This document shows, one piece after another, positions 18,611-30,676 of a DNA stretch of 64,000 nucleotides. The notes beneath the pieces are model-generated. The model worked only from the letters and a program-made list of their open reading frames with translations. It was not told the DNA's origin and searched no databases. Each line of letters opens with the position of its first letter. The first letter of the stretch is position 1. Source of the DNA: Aquilaria yunnanensis (taxonomy: Eukaryota > Streptophyta > Magnoliopsida > Malvales > Thymelaeaceae); the NCBI GenBank assembly GCA_039654915.1, contig CM077595.1:46779501-46843500 (forward strand), written 5' to 3'. The position numbers and the translations under genes are program-made.

Positions 18611-21510
18611 AGGCTAGTTCCTCTAGTGCCTTGGCCTCCAGGGAAGAGAGCTGGCAGAATCTTCCAAGTGGAGAGGCCGGAGACATCAGAGTAGGGAGGA
18701 GCACTAAGAGGTAACATTTACCTTGACGGTATGCCTGTTAGTGTTATGTTTGATATTGGTGCATCTGTGTCTATAGTGTCTAGGAAATTTTTTAATGCCA
18801 TGAAATTACCTACTAAAATCATGCGTAGGATATCCTTAGTGACAACAGCAGGTAGTAAATGTCTTTTCACTAATGACCTAGCTAAGGATTGTGAGCTACC
18901 AGTAGGAAAGACTAAGGTTATGACTAATCTGCTATTCCTGGATATTCCTAAGTATGATTTAGTGCTGAGTATGAATTGGCTTGTTATGCATAACATAAGA
19001 ATTGATTGTGCTAAAAGGGAAATCACAATGCCTGATGGTGAAGTGCATGCATTAGTGAATTCTAAGGAATTAGTGTATGAAATGCATGGCATGGAGATAG
19101 AGGTACCAAATGAGATACCTGTGATTTCTGAGCATGATTATTGTTATGCATTGAATCAATTGCACTGTAAAGAAGAAGTAGATAGAATACCTGTAGTGAG
19201 AGACTTTCGACAAGTCTTTGCTAAAGACCTACCAGATATTCCTCCACCAAGGGAAATTGAGTTTGAGATCAAGTTGCAACCAAGAGCTAGTCCGATATCC
19301 AAATCTCCTTACAGAATGCCAATCACAGAGATGAATGACCTCAAGAAACAACTTGATGAACTTCTTGAAAAAGGGTTCATAATGCCAAGTGTTTCACCAT
19401 GGGGAATTCCTGTTCTCTTTGTGAAAAAGAAGGATGGACCTTTGAGACTATGAATTGACTACAGGAAGCTTAGTGTAGTGACTATCAAGAACAAGTATCC
19501 ACTCCCTAGGATTAAGGATCTGTTTGATCAACTCAAGGGAGCTAAGATCTTCTCTAAGATAGATTTGAGATCTAGATACTTCCAGTTGAGAGTAAAGGAA
19601 GAGGACATTCTTAAGACTGCATTCAGGACCAGATATGGGCATTATGAATACACAGTCAAGCCATTCAATTTGACTAATACCCCAGCTGCTTTCGTGGACC
19701 TAATGAATAGGGTGTTTATACCACATCTGGACAAATTTGTGGTCGTGTTCATTGATGAAATCCTAGTGTATTCCAAGGATGAAAATGAACATGAACATCA
19801 TTTGAAGATTGTCTTAAAGACTCTATTGGAACATCAGCTTTATGCCAAGTTATCCAAGTGTGAATTCTGGATAAGGGAAATGTCTTTCCTAGGACACATC
19901 ATAGATGCACAAGGCCTTAAGGCAGACCCTGAAAAGGTCAAGGCAGTGCAAGAGTGAGAAAGACCAAAGACTGTGAAGGAAATCAGAATTTTCCTAGGAT
20001 TAGCTGGATACTATAGGAGATTTGTATCAGGCTTTTCCATGATTGCCTCATTTCTTACTCAACTAGCCAAGAAGGGTTAAAGATTTGAGTGGACTGAGGA
20101 ATGTGAAAAAATTTCAGGACAGGAAAATGGTTCCTTGTATCAATCCTTTGCCTACAAGCAAGGATTACCGTACTTCAAGGACCGAATATATGCTCCTAAA
20201 GGAGCAAAGCTCAAGAATGAAATACTTGAAGAAACTTACACAAGCAAGTTGAACATCCATCCAGGAAGTGAAAAAATGTATAAAGACTTGAACACTAACT
20301 TCTAGCGGCCAAACATGAGGAGAGACATAGTTACTTATGTCTACAAATGTCCCACATGCCAGATGGTAAAGGTAGAGCACTAGAAGCCAGCTGGTACCCT
20401 ACAGATTTTACCTATACGAGTGAGGAAGTAGGGCAACATAACCATGGACTTTTTGACATGGTTGCCTATGACCAAATTAAGGCATGTTACAATATGGGTC
20501 ATTGTGGATAGGCTAACCAAATGTGCCCACTTCTTACCTATGAAACTCATAGACTCCTTGGAGAGGTTAGCTCAGATCTATGTCTAGGAGATAGTGAGAC
20601 TACATGGAGTGCCAGACTCCATTGTATCAGATAGAGATCCAAGATTTACAGCTCAGTTTTGGAGTGCTTTTCATAAAGCACTAGGAACCAAAATCCACTT
20701 CAGTACTGCTTATCATCCTCAGACAGATAGGGAATCTGAAAGGGAGATACAGATACTATAAGACATGCTGAGGAGCTGTGTGTTAGATTTCAAAGGTTAA
20801 TGGGACCAACACTTGCCATTGGTGGAATTCTCATATAAAAATTGTTACCCAAGCACCATTGGCATGGCACCTTATGAAGCATTATAGGGAAGATGGTGCA
20901 TGATACCCCACTGTTGGGTGGAAACCTCAGACAGGCTAGAGTTGGGTCTTGAAATTATTGAATAGACTATTGCCAAAATCAAGAAGATTCAAGAGAGATT
21001 AAAGGCAGCCAATGAAAGGACCACAACCTATGTCAAAAAAAGAAGGAGAGACTTGGAATTTGAGGTTGGTGACAATGTTTGGCTGAAACTTGCACCAACC
21101 AAAGGCACTGTCAGATTTGGCAGAAGAACCAAGTTAGCTCCAAGATAGATTGGTCCTTATGAGATCTTGGACAGAGTTGGCAAGGCAGCATACAGGTTAG
21201 CTCTACCGCCAAGCATGTCAAGTGTTCATAATGTTTTTCACATCAGTATGCTTAAGAAGTGTCTATTAAACAAAAAGCATGCTATTGTAGTGGAAGACAT
21301 ACAGTTGAAACCTAACTTGACATATGAGGAGAAACCTATAGCTATCTTAGCCAAGGATACCAGAAGGTTAAGAAACAAGCATATTCCAATGGTTAAAGTT
21401 CAGTGGTCACACCACACTGAGAGAGAAACAACCTAAGAAACTGAAAAAGACCTTATGGAAAGGTATCCTGAAGAATCCCCGAAGCTAAAGGCTATTTTGG
21501 AGGACCAAAA
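18611..21510 (+). pseudogene. TE3 pol: protease, RT, integrase, chromodomain; RNase H deleted
   Basis: Protease has FDIGAS where DTG/DSG is expected (about 18749-18766). RT runs from VFAKDLPDIPPPREIEFEI past TGA at 19451-19453 to FIDEIL (about 19750-19767), where the second catalytic Asp is Glu. After FEWTEECEK (about 20086-20112) the sequence jumps to the region before integrase, so the end of RT and all of RNase H are lost (roughly 0.6 kb). Integrase follows with a zinc region (HPGSEKMY; CPTCQMVK), MDFLTWLP and VSDRDPRF, with several stops. The C-terminus has LAPTKGTVRF and a chromodomain (LTYEEKPIAILAKDTRRLRN), which is the mark of the Tekay/Del clade. The element cannot move by itself. 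Confidence 0.9.
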
Positions 21511-21529
21511 TTTTTAAGGGGGGGAGGAT

Positions 21530-24012
21530 TGTTACCAACTCACAAAATGGGAGAATTACAAGCGTTATAATGCCTAAAAACCATTATATTGTGTAATTCT
21601 CACCATAGTGATTGAAGTGTGGGGGGTAAAAGGTATGATCAACACCTCCTTAAAAGTGTTTCAAGTTGGTAACTTGGGCCCCAAGAAAAGCCTAAAGGAT
21701 TGCTTGTTTGTCAAGCAACCTATGGACTTTTTTGTAAGGTTTTGAAAATTCGGGTACTCAATTGCAAAACTCTCAAGAAAGAGACTTGGAGAGTTATGGG
21801 AAGGATATAAATGGTATGGAAGTGCTATTAGAGGACCAAATTGCTCATGGAAGACAAGTTTGGACAAAGGAAACACTAAAGGCAGTAAGGACCTAAATGT
21901 CCTAGTGTAAACCTTAAGGTGTTCAAGCTTTTGACTTAAGTCTAAGGGTGGAATTATGGGTTATCCCACCATGGGGGAGGCAGCCAAGACTTGATAATTA
22001 GTCTAAAATGTTGGGCACATGTGTACCAATGAGTTTAAGACAAAGAAACCATAATTAGTGAGAAAGAAAATGACATAAAGCAAGGTTAAGCTTGTTAAGT
22101 GTGTTTTGTGCCCTTAAGCTCATTTAAATCCTTTTAAGTGGCCAAATTACTTATCCCTCTCTCATTTTCATCCTCCCCTAGCCCAGGAACATAGCCATAC
22201 TTCCTCCATAGCCACCACACCTTCAAACTTGCAATTCATTGAAATTGAAAGCAAAAGAAAGCAATTCGAAGCAAACTAGAGCTATTTCTTGGATACTTCA
22301 AGGATCAAGCTTCATTTTCGGCCTACCCACTTTGGTAAGGGTTCTCTTGCTCTCATGGGTTGTTTTCTATAATTTCAAACAACCATGGAGCTATGGTTAA
22401 TCTTGGAAGAGAGCCATGAGCTTGATGAACCAAGCTTATTGAGGGGAGTGCACTTATTGAAGGTTTTGTGACCCACTGTCAAGTGCACAAAGATGGCAGT
22501 GAAATGAGGGTTTCTAGAGCCCAAAGTTAGTACTAACTACTGTTAAAATCCTCCTAAGGCCAAGCATTAGGTTGAGGAGGGCTGCCATAGTGATTTGGTT
22601 ATGTTTACTATGTGTTTTATGGACTAACCTATGGTATTTGTTGCTGCCTTATTTCATGTGTTTGTTGTTTGTGTTTGGCTGCTGCATTTGCTAGCTATAT
22701 CTTGTATATATGCATTGTGGTTTTTGTGTTTTAGTGTATTTGGATTCAGGTTTTAATGATGGTTACATTGCCTATTCAATGCAAGTGCTACCCTTACTAA
22801 GTTTCTCAATGAAACTTACTCCCCTCAATTCTATCATTTCAGGTCCAGCTGAAAGATCACCTTCAAACTAACCTTTTTCGTTTTGAGTTTTGATCTGAAA
22901 TTTTAGGTACATGAACTTCCTTATGTCTAGTTATGAGCTGGAAGGTTTGGTGATTTTAGGAGCACATTTGGTATTTTTAATTGTGGTACTTATTGTGGTA
23001 TGCAGCAGCTATCCAGCATCCTATTTTTGGAGTCCATTGTGTCTCAGGACCTCCTGTAACCTAGGGTGTGTATTTAGCTAAGTTAAGACCATATTTTAGT
23101 GCATGTATGCATGTACATATAGTGTGTGTAAAATGAGACAAGTATGTGAACATTTGAGTAATGTTTTGGCTATGTAAGTGATGTGGTACAAAGCTGCCTA
23201 AGTGTGAATGATGGGTTGCTTAATTGTAAATTCTGTGTTGGCTACATAAAGTTGTTAAAACAAAGGGAATGTAATTCCTATGTGTAATAAACATATATGG
23301 GATAGCCTTGGTGGGGTTTCCCCTTGTGAATGAAGTGTTTGCATGGTTTGGAAAAATTGTATGGGCAAAATCGCCCAAAAGTTGCCAGAATTTCAACTCT
23401 GGACCTAAAGTTTAATATCTCCCTGTGTAGAATGTATCTTGGTATGAAATTTTCACCACACCTAGATAACATATAGAGGGTTAATTGAGAGTTTTAATTT
23501 CTGGATTTAGAGCCCGATACCCAAAGATATGACATTGCAATGGCTGAGTTACTGTTAATTTGGTCAGAATTTTGTAACCAACCTAAAAAATCCATAACTT
23601 GGTCCATAGGTGGGCTATTGATGTAAAAAAAATTCCTTGTTTTTCTCTAAGTATCTAATTGATAATGGAGTAGAGAAAACAAGGGGGTTTGTGGCAAGAA
23701 TGATATAGTTTATTAGTGGAAGTTACAGGTGCAGTGGCTGGTCACTAGAACCTAACAAGATTGCCTAATGTGTGGTAGCCAAGATTAAGACTTGTGCTAG
23801 TGTTTTCCTTCTTTGCTGCCATGGTCTGCATGAAATGTGAATATGTGTGTGATGGTTGGACCAATATGCATGTGTTTACATAGTGCCCAAGAGGGCCACT
23901 TGGGTAAGCACACTAAGGGTAGTGTTCTGATGGCCTATAGAACATTACCAATCCTGGGAGTCGAAATGCACAATTTTGGCACCATAATTGGACTACCCCA
24001 GAGTGGGTAATA
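21530..24012 (+). repeat. TE3 3' LTR (2,483 bp)
   Basis: It is preceded by a polypurine tract (TTTTTAAGGGGGGGGAGGAT, about 21510-21529). It starts TGTTACC and ends GGTAATA, followed by the CATCT target copy. Length agrees with the complete solo LTR at 46313-48792 (2,480 bp). Long LTRs are usual for this lineage. Open frames inside (21661-21876, 23278-23472) are not conserved between copies. Confidence 0.92.
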
Positions 24013-24017
24013 CATCT

Positions 24018-25309
24018 AATCAACCCCCCTAAATCCCAATCCTACTATCGAGACATCAGGGACTTTGGTTGGGGAGATTTGAGTCAAAGAGGCCCAAGAG
24101 AGGTGAAGAAGGAAGGGCAAAGACATTCCCACTGAAGTGCTGGATGTCAACGAGTCTAACGAGGAAGGCATGAACTTCCACCAAGTTTTTCTCTTAGCCA
24201 TTCATCTATGAGTTTGGGTTGTTTCGGTATTTTAGACCTTGTAAATGAATGGCTAAGAGATAATGTTGTAACAAAACTTTGGCGCGACTTTGCATAGAAC
24301 ATGGCCCAATTGGTGTGGATGCAAGACCATTTTCAGTGGAGGACCATTTGAGACACCAAGATCCCAAAAGACAAGGTTCCAAGGGAACCCTTCTTGACCT
24401 TTACCGATGACATGGACTTGTTCTTCGAAGACAGCCAGAAGATGGCCCCTTAGAAGGCGAGGGGCAATATGACCAATGCCACCTTCCAAACCTTAACAGA
24501 AGAGTGCCCCAATGAAGAGGTCCTCACCTCTCGGAGGACTGAGCAAGCTACCTAGGTAAACCTTAGCCCTTAGGACTTAGAAAAAATTTTTAGTCTCTAT
24601 CGCTTGTGATCCACATTCAGAGTTCTCTCTTTTTTTACAGCTGCTGGAGTATAATGGATACTTTTGGGCCTGGGCAGCCAAACAGTCTTTCATCTAAGCT
24701 CAATCGGAGGAGAACTTGGTGAAGGCCCAGGAACTATTTACGAGCTTGGTTGTTAAGTATGATGAGCTCAACAAAATTGCCAACGACTACTTGGCCAACC
24801 TTCGGCATGAAGTGTTTAATAGCCAGAAGGGGCTGGTTTAGTAGTTTTCCTCCAAAATCTCCGGCCTTGGCGTGAAGGTCGTGCAGCTATCCTTAGAGGG
24901 TGAAGCCCTTCAGAAGCAAAAGGAAGACGTTATTTCGAATTTCACAAAGGCATTTGAAGTAGGAAAATAAGAAGGAAAAAAAAATTGGAGAAGGAGGTCG
25001 AAGCGTTGAAGAAGGAGCTGGAGATTTGAAGGCTAAAGAGGCAAAGTCCGATGAGGCAACCAAAGTCCTCTTTCCAAGACGGCTTTTGCCTTGCCCGTCA
25101 TTAAGTCATTTCCGCAATACCTGGACCTCGATGTTTTCTTCCTAAGGACCCTAGACATTCCCGAAGGTCCTTCTTCCCCTTGGTCGAGGATTGAGTATCT
25201 TAACCTTTCGACCCTTCCACCTTCGGCTGTCGATGATGAGGATGCCGAAGATGAGGATGGTGAGGGTGCTACTTTTGAGGAGCCCAATGATGCACCCAAT
25301 AACAAATAG
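24018..25309 (+). pseudogene. TE6 copy of the antisense spliced gene (exons 2 to last), decayed
   Basis: It matches the TE5 and TE9 copies in order: a Lys/Arg-rich end of exon 2 (KGKDIPTEVLDVNE), then KDKVPREPFLTFTDDMDLFF (about 24368-24429), then an intron at 24556-24640 (GTAAAC ... TTTTTTACAG) at the same place as in TE5 and TE9. Next come LLEYNGYFWAWAAKQ, a coiled-coil-like Lys/Glu-rich stretch (about 24700-25050), and the C-terminal block ending LNLSTLPP plus an acidic tail with a stop at 25307-25309. There are several stops and shifts. It carries the coiled coil that TE5 has lost. Confidence 0.65.
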
Positions 25310-25805
25310 AGCATAGCTCTCTTTTTTTTTTGTACTTTGTACTTCTTCAATGGAACTTAATGTAGCTTTCCTTTGCTTTTGCTCAAAATTTTGGCTAAGT
25401 CCATGATGAGTACGACTTTGGGTATCTTTTGAACCTTTGATATTTAACCATCTTTGGCTTTGAGCTCCGTCGGTGGTATATTGTCTTTAAAAGATACTAT
25501 GAAGGATTCACAACTTTAGTTTCTCCAAAGGATGGAATCAACCATATTTGGTTAGCCACACTTAGGGTTAGCCATCTTCGGTCAACCTTCTTCGGTAGAC
25601 TTGCTTTGCACAAAAATAGTTAAGTACCTTTGGTAAAACTTGATTTATGCATATATAGTTAAGCACCTTTGGGATCAACTACATTCGATCAGCCACCTTT
25701 GGTAAAACTTGTACAATACTACTCATGCATTTTCGGAAGCAACCACATTTGGTTGTCCTCCTTAGGCGTAGTCTACACAATTTTTCACCTGAAATTTTTC
25801 TAAGT
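25310..25805. other. TE6 spacer with short degenerate repeats
   Basis: This is the same place as the repeat spacer of TE5, but with different words: ACCTTTGGTAAAACTTG-like (25629 and 25690) and AGCCATCTTCGGTCAAC-like blocks recur several times, mixed with TATGCATATATAG. There are no open frames of note. It probably holds the convergent 3' ends of pol and the antisense gene. Confidence 0.45.
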
Positions 25806-27757
25806 GTAGAATTTTTTCAAAGAGTCTGAATGCCATGTGTTTTTCAATTCTTATCCTTCAGTATTCCCAGGCTTATAGACTCCTGGCCGAACTTCCTCAA
25901 GGACCAGATAAGGTCCTTCCCAATTTTCCCTAAGTACGCCATAAGATGGTCTTCGTTGTTCCAATTCAGCCTTTCCAAGAACCAGGTCTCCTTTCTTGAT
26001 CCCTTTAGGTCTGGCATGCAAGTTTGCAGTGATGGCTACCCTATGTTGAAAAGCTTTTCCTCTGAGTTTGGCCATCTCTCTATGTTCATCAATCATATCT
26101 AAGTTGGTCTTTAAACCGAGGTTGTTCCCTACTTTGTCGAACACCTGTATTATGATAGATGGTTGGACGACCTTAATAGGGATAATGGCCTCGGTGCCGA
26201 GGACGAGTGAGAAAGGTGTCTCACCCGTGGCCCTTTTGGGTGTTGTTCGGTAACTCAACAGCAAGCTCGGGAGTTCTCCCGGCCACTTCCCCTTTGCCTC
26301 TTTGAACCTATTTTTCAGACCATCTTTTATAGTCCTATTAGACACTTCAATTTGTCCATTGCTCTGAGGGTGAGCAACTAGGGCAAAGTGCAACTTTATC
26401 CCAGGGTTGGTTATGAATCCCTGAAATCCTTTATCAGTGAACTGGAAACCATTATCAGCTACTATCACCCTCGACACACCGTATCTGCATCTGATGTTCT
26501 TCCAGACAAGTCTCTGTATGTCCTTTGCTGAGATTACTGCCAAAGGTTCTACCTCGATCCACGTAGTAAAATAATCCACTGCAAGTACACAGAACTTCAC
26601 TCTTCCTGGAGCCATTAGGAGAGCCCCGATAAGGTCAATTCCCCAAATAGTGAAGGGGCAAGGGTAGGTTGCCGAAGTTATCACTTCCGAAGGTATTCTC
26701 TGGATGGGTGCATGTGTTCGGCAACTGTCACATTTCTTGATAAACTACCTTTCATCCTTCCTTAAAGTAGGCCAGAAATATCCTTGCTGAAGTAGTACCC
26801 AGCAAGGGCATTAGTCCCAACATTAAAGCTGCAAGCCCCCTCGTGGACTTCTTTGCAGGCTGTCTCACTGTCCTTTTCATTAATACACCTTTTCAACGGA
26901 TTTTCATATCTTTGTCGATATAATTCTTCGCCGATCAGGAAGTATCTTCCCGAGCGCTTTCACACCTTCGTAGCTTCAAGAGGGTCTTCGGGAAGTTGTG
27001 AGGTATTCGTTCATAGGATCTTTCCATCCTCTACCCGAGGTTGCCATGGACATTATTTCTATGCTCGGTTGATCCAGTACTTTGGTGGACTCCTTTGACT
27101 TGGACAAACTATCTGCTTCCATATTATCTTGTCGAGGTATATTTTCTATCTGTACCATGTCAAATTCTTGGATAAGCCTTTTTGCGATATAATGGTGCTT
27201 TGCCAAGTTCGGGTCTTGTACCCCGTACTCCCTCGCCATTTGTCAAACCACTAGCTGAGAATCTCTATGGGCCTTCAAATTTCTCACACCAACTCTTTTT
27301 TCCAATCGTAAGCTTGCTACGAGGGCTTCATATTTGACAACATTATTCATGACACTGAAACCAAACTTGATGGACTTTGAAACTTCAATACCTTCGGGTC
27401 CACGCAGAACTATTCTGGCTCCTTGATGTTTAGAACGAGAGGCTTCATCTACGAAAAGTGTCCACTTAGGTTTGTCACTTCTGGGGTCCTCCAGAGTATC
27501 TTCGATTCTTGGTACTTCAGCGATGAAATCCGCCAATGCATGGGCCCTTATTGCCCTTCTTGGCTCATAGGTGATGTCGTATTCACTGAGCTCGATACAC
27601 CACTTTGATAATCTTCCATAGTGATCTACCTTCCTCATGACATCCCTAAGAGGTAAGTTAGTTCGAACAGTGATGGGATGTCCTTGGAAAAAAGGCCGTA
27701 GCCTCCTACTTGCCAACAATTGGGCATAGATGGCCTTCTACAGAAGTGGATATTGGA
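25806..27757 (-). pseudogene. TE6 pol remnant: end of RNase H, additional RNase H, integrase
   Basis: In reading order: the first RNase H tail (KAIYAQLLASRRLRPFFQGH), with a TAG just before it. Next is the additional RNase H (WTLFVDEASRSKHQGARIV), which keeps the first Asp that TE5 has lost. A linker follows (VQIENIPRQDNMEADSLSKS), then the integrase zinc region with lesions, then the core 26684-25851 with WGIDLIGA, ADNGFQF and NGQIEVSNR, and the C-terminal part ending near 25806. Frames 27719-27243, 27239-26976 and 26684-25851 are parts of this one gene, separated by stops and shifts. Confidence 0.85.
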
Positions 27758-28460
27758 CTAGCTCATGGTTGCAACTTGATCTCAAACTCAATCTCCCTTA
27801 GTGGACGAATACCTGGTAGGTCATTAGGAAAGACTTCTGCAAAGTCCCTATCTATAGATATTCTATCCACTTCATCTTTTACTGCTCCTCCCTGCTGTGA
27901 TGTCTCTCAGCTCTCCACTTGGAAGACTATACCAACTCTCTACATTGGAGGGCGAGGCATTACAGGAACTCGCCTCTACTATCCCTCCCTAGGTGATCCC
28001 CTCTAGGTCCTACCTCAATAGGACTTATTGGAGCTTGGTCTTTTGGCCTCTTTTGAGCCTGTGGAAAGTCTTTGATCCAATGATCCATGGATCCACAACT
28101 TAGACACGCTTAGGAGTCAAAATGGCAAGGTTTCTTTCCATGAAACTTCTTGCATTTAGGCCACCTTAGGCTAAGGGACTTCCCCATCTCGTTGCCTTCG
28201 CCACTAAGATGGGAACGCTTGGCAATTCCCTTGCCATGTGGTGGTTTTTTTCGCTTGCCTCCTGCCTAGTTACTTTCCTCTGGTCCACTAGGAAAATACC
28301 TAGTGTCATACTCCTCTTGCTCTACTAATAGAGCTTTCTGCACTACTTCATAGTCTGTGAATGCTCCAAAAGGTCTTATAGCCTTTTTGATGTTTGACCT
28401 TAGGCCTCTGACAAATATTTTCGCCCTTAACTACTCTGGTGCATGATACTAAGGACCATA
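27758..28460 (-). pseudogene. TE7 late gag with zinc knuckle, and a remnant of the protease-RT linker
   Basis: The reverse complement matches TE3 from about 18118 to 18700 (zinc-knuckle region, then a Pro/Arg-rich linker). It then skips most of the protease and matches about 19170-19290, just before RT. The protease is therefore deleted at about 27890. It is bounded on the left by TE6 and on the right by the 5' LTR of TE8. The 27710-28006 plus-strand frame is a shadow. Confidence 0.75.
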
Positions 28461-29943
28461 TGATGAATACTCATAAGTGTATTGTTATTAAGGGTTTAAA
28501 TCATCATTATACACTTTGAGTATGATTAATTTTTATATTACGAACATTTTTTCACCAGGTTACTATTCATTTATTTTTACTATTCAACACATTTTTACTA
28601 TTCACCGACTTACTTTTCATACACGTATTTACTATACATACGTGGTTTACTGTTCATTAATATTGAAATATATATATTAAATAATTATTTTTTTATGTAA
28701 GTAAAAATCATCACTTTGCGGCCCTTCACGAGAAAAAATCATAACCGGGGCTATAGGCATTGAAATTGAGTGATTCCAAATTCATCTGAAAGCCAACACA
28801 TAGATCTTCAACTCTGGTTCATTTGACAAGCTAGTTTGATCATTCTCATTTCCAAAATCTGATTATAGATGAGACCCTTCGTTATTTCGTGTGCTGAAGA
28901 GCAGTTTCGGTAGAAAAATCATAACCTGAGCTACGAATGTCCGATTTGAATGAGCAAGCTATCGATTCGAAGATAAAGAGGAGATCTACAACGTCTAGGC
29001 TTTGAGGAAGAGTTGATATGACGTCTATGATGGCCAAAAAATTATAAGAAGTTGCGGCCTGCCATTGTTGATTTGTATTTACCTACATTTTACCATTTTA
29101 TTTTTACCATTTCACCCACCCCAAAACTCTATAAATAGGCACCTTGGGGGGAGGGTGAAGGAGGCCACTTTCTTAGGCCATTTCCATGTTCTTGTATCTC
29201 TTTAGATTTTTTCCTTTGTTCTTGTTCTAGTTTTCAATACCGAAGCTCTGTCCAAGTGTTTTCTCGTTCTTCTTCTTCTTCATTCTTGATCTTTTAATCT
29301 ATGTTTATTTCATCTTTCTAAATGTTGTTTACTTTTATTATTTCTAACTAATCTTCTTTTTGCTAAGGTGAAAGGGTGAAGCTTTTGATATAGAGGTTAT
29401 GATTGATTTGAATGAATCACAACGTTAACGGTATTTTCTTCCTTAATCTATTTAACTTCCTTCCTTGGTAAGTAGGAGTCTTGATTCATCATAGTCAAAT
29501 CATTGGCACAAAAGCTACTTGATTCCCTCTGTAGAACATGACTCTGCCGACTATATTTGAATCTTGAGTTATTGTCGACAAAGGTTGGCATAATGGATAC
29601 TTGAATCTATTAGCAAGCGTTGGCGTTTTAAGATCAATGAACGTTAATACTAACTAAATTCCCCGATTGGGACCTCCTTTATGTCTGGATCTCGATTGAG
29701 TGGTAAGATGGGTTAAAATTAATCATAACTGATATACTAAAAGTGGATCACCTAACCTTAGCTATTTTATTTGAATTTGAATTTTTAATTAACACTTGTT
29801 CACACTTTGCACCAAATACTTTCTCTTTTAAAATCCTATAATTTGTATTTTTAATTCACTTCCCTGTGGTTTGACACTCGGACTCCCGAGCTTTTATTAC
29901 TTGCGACAACCTACATTTGGGTTACAACTGCTAGAGTACAGCA
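28461..29943 (+). repeat. TE8 5' LTR
   Basis: It starts TGATGAATACTCATAAG and ends GAGTACAGCA next to the PBS; it aligns along its length with 44395-45906. The TATA box is TATAAATA at 29130-29137. A run of short ACTATTCA/TACTATTCAT-like words lies near the start (28560-28665). No gene is contained. Confidence 0.9.
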
Positions 29944-29949
29944 AGTTTT

Positions 29950-29965
29950 TGGTGCCGTTGCCGGG
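29950..29965 (+). other. TE8 primer-binding site
   Basis: TGGTGCCGTTGCCGGG lies six bases after the LTR. Athila elements typically have TGGCGCCGTTGCCGGGG here (Asp-tRNA type), so there is one C-to-T change. Together with the Gag motif this sets the lineage. Confidence 0.85.
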
Positions 29966-30051
29966 AAAGTAAAATTAGAGTACAAGTTTATGTTTTTTTC
30001 TTTTTCTTCTTTTTATTTTATTTTATTTTATTTTATTTTTGTTCTTTATAT

Positions 30052-30215
30052 GGTAGGCTAAGCCTCCTACCTTTTATTTTGTGTTAATCATATTTTTGTT
30101 TATTTTTCTTTATTGTTGAATGGAAGGCTGAGCCTCCTACCTTTCATTTTTTGTTCATATTGCTTCTTTTTTTATTTTTCTTATTATTATTGTATGGAAG
30201 GCTGTGCCTCCTACC
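30052..30215 (+). repeat. Three hairpin repeats in the TE8 leader
   Basis: GGTAGGCTAAGCCTCCTACC (30052-30071), GGAAGGCTGAGCCTCCTACC (30122-30141) and GGAAGGCTGTGCCTCCTACC (30196-30215) are spaced 70 and 74 bases apart. Each can fold on itself, the first best. They lie between PBS and gag in the RNA leader, separated by T-rich sequence. A (TTTTA)n tract precedes them at about 30010-30040. Confidence 0.65.
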
Positions 30216-30262
30216 TAACTTGTTATTAATATTTGTTTTTCTTCTTGTTATTTTGTTAATGT

Positions 30263-30676
30263 ATGAAAGCTTGGTCACGTACATCAAGTGGTAGACTGGT
30301 AAGAGAATCTTCATCTTCTTCAAACATGGCTGAACACATTAATGAACAAGAAGATAATCATTCTCTACATAATGACCAAGATCGGCCTAGGACACTTAGA
30401 GAATACATGAACCCCATAAGAAATAGCACTAAATCATGTCTAATATTTCCTACTGATGCATGTAACTTCAATTTCAAGCCAGATATTATTAAAATTTTAC
30501 CAACTTTTCATGGCTTTGATTTCAAAAATCCTTACTTGCATCTGAGAGAATTTGAGGAAGTCTGTCACATATATAACAACCTAAACTGTAGGATGAACAC
30601 CATCAGGCTTAAGCTTTTTCCTTTTTCTTTAAAAGATAAAGCTAAAACTTCACTACAGAATCTTAAGCGAGTTTGA
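30263..30676 (+). pseudogene. TE8 gag, N-terminal part (cut by TE9)
   Basis: The frame encodes RTLREYMNPIRNSTKSC, LPTFHGFDFKNPYLHLREF and RLKLFPFSLKDKAK, which are hallmark blocks of Athila Gag. After about residue 133 the sequence becomes Tat pol, and the frame ends at 30674-30676. The capsid C-terminus, nucleocapsid and protease are missing. Start chosen: the first ATG in frame at 30263 or the one at 30326 (MAEHINEQ). I favour the second by its position just before the conserved part, but cannot prove it. Confidence 0.75.

Larger units (their letters stand above)
3629..24012 (+). mobile_element. TE3: Tekay/Del-lineage chromovirus, interrupted in its 5' LTR
   Basis: The outer ends are TGTTACC at 3629 and GGTAATA at 24012, and both sides carry CATCT (3624-3628 and 24013-24017), a perfect 5-bp target-site duplication. 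This shows that the LTR piece at 3629-4739 and the element at 16774-24012 are one insertion. The order inside is split 5' LTR, PBS, gag, protease, RT, (deleted RNase H), integrase with chromodomain, PPT and 3' LTR. The insertion site lay between the TE2 breakpoint and the antisense gene of TE6. All coding parts are broken, so the element is dead. Confidence 0.85.
24018..27757 (-). mobile_element. TE6: Tat-lineage fragment, truncated at both ends
   Basis: Pol lies on the minus strand (25806-27757) and the antisense gene on the plus strand (24018-25309), the same arrangement as in TE5. The left part (3' LTR, promoter, first exon) is lost. TE3 inserted at this edge and brought its CATCT duplication, but the sequence left of TE3 does not continue TE6. 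On the right the element stops inside the first RNase H, against TE7 RT sequence at 27757/27758. No LTR remains. Confidence 0.8.
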
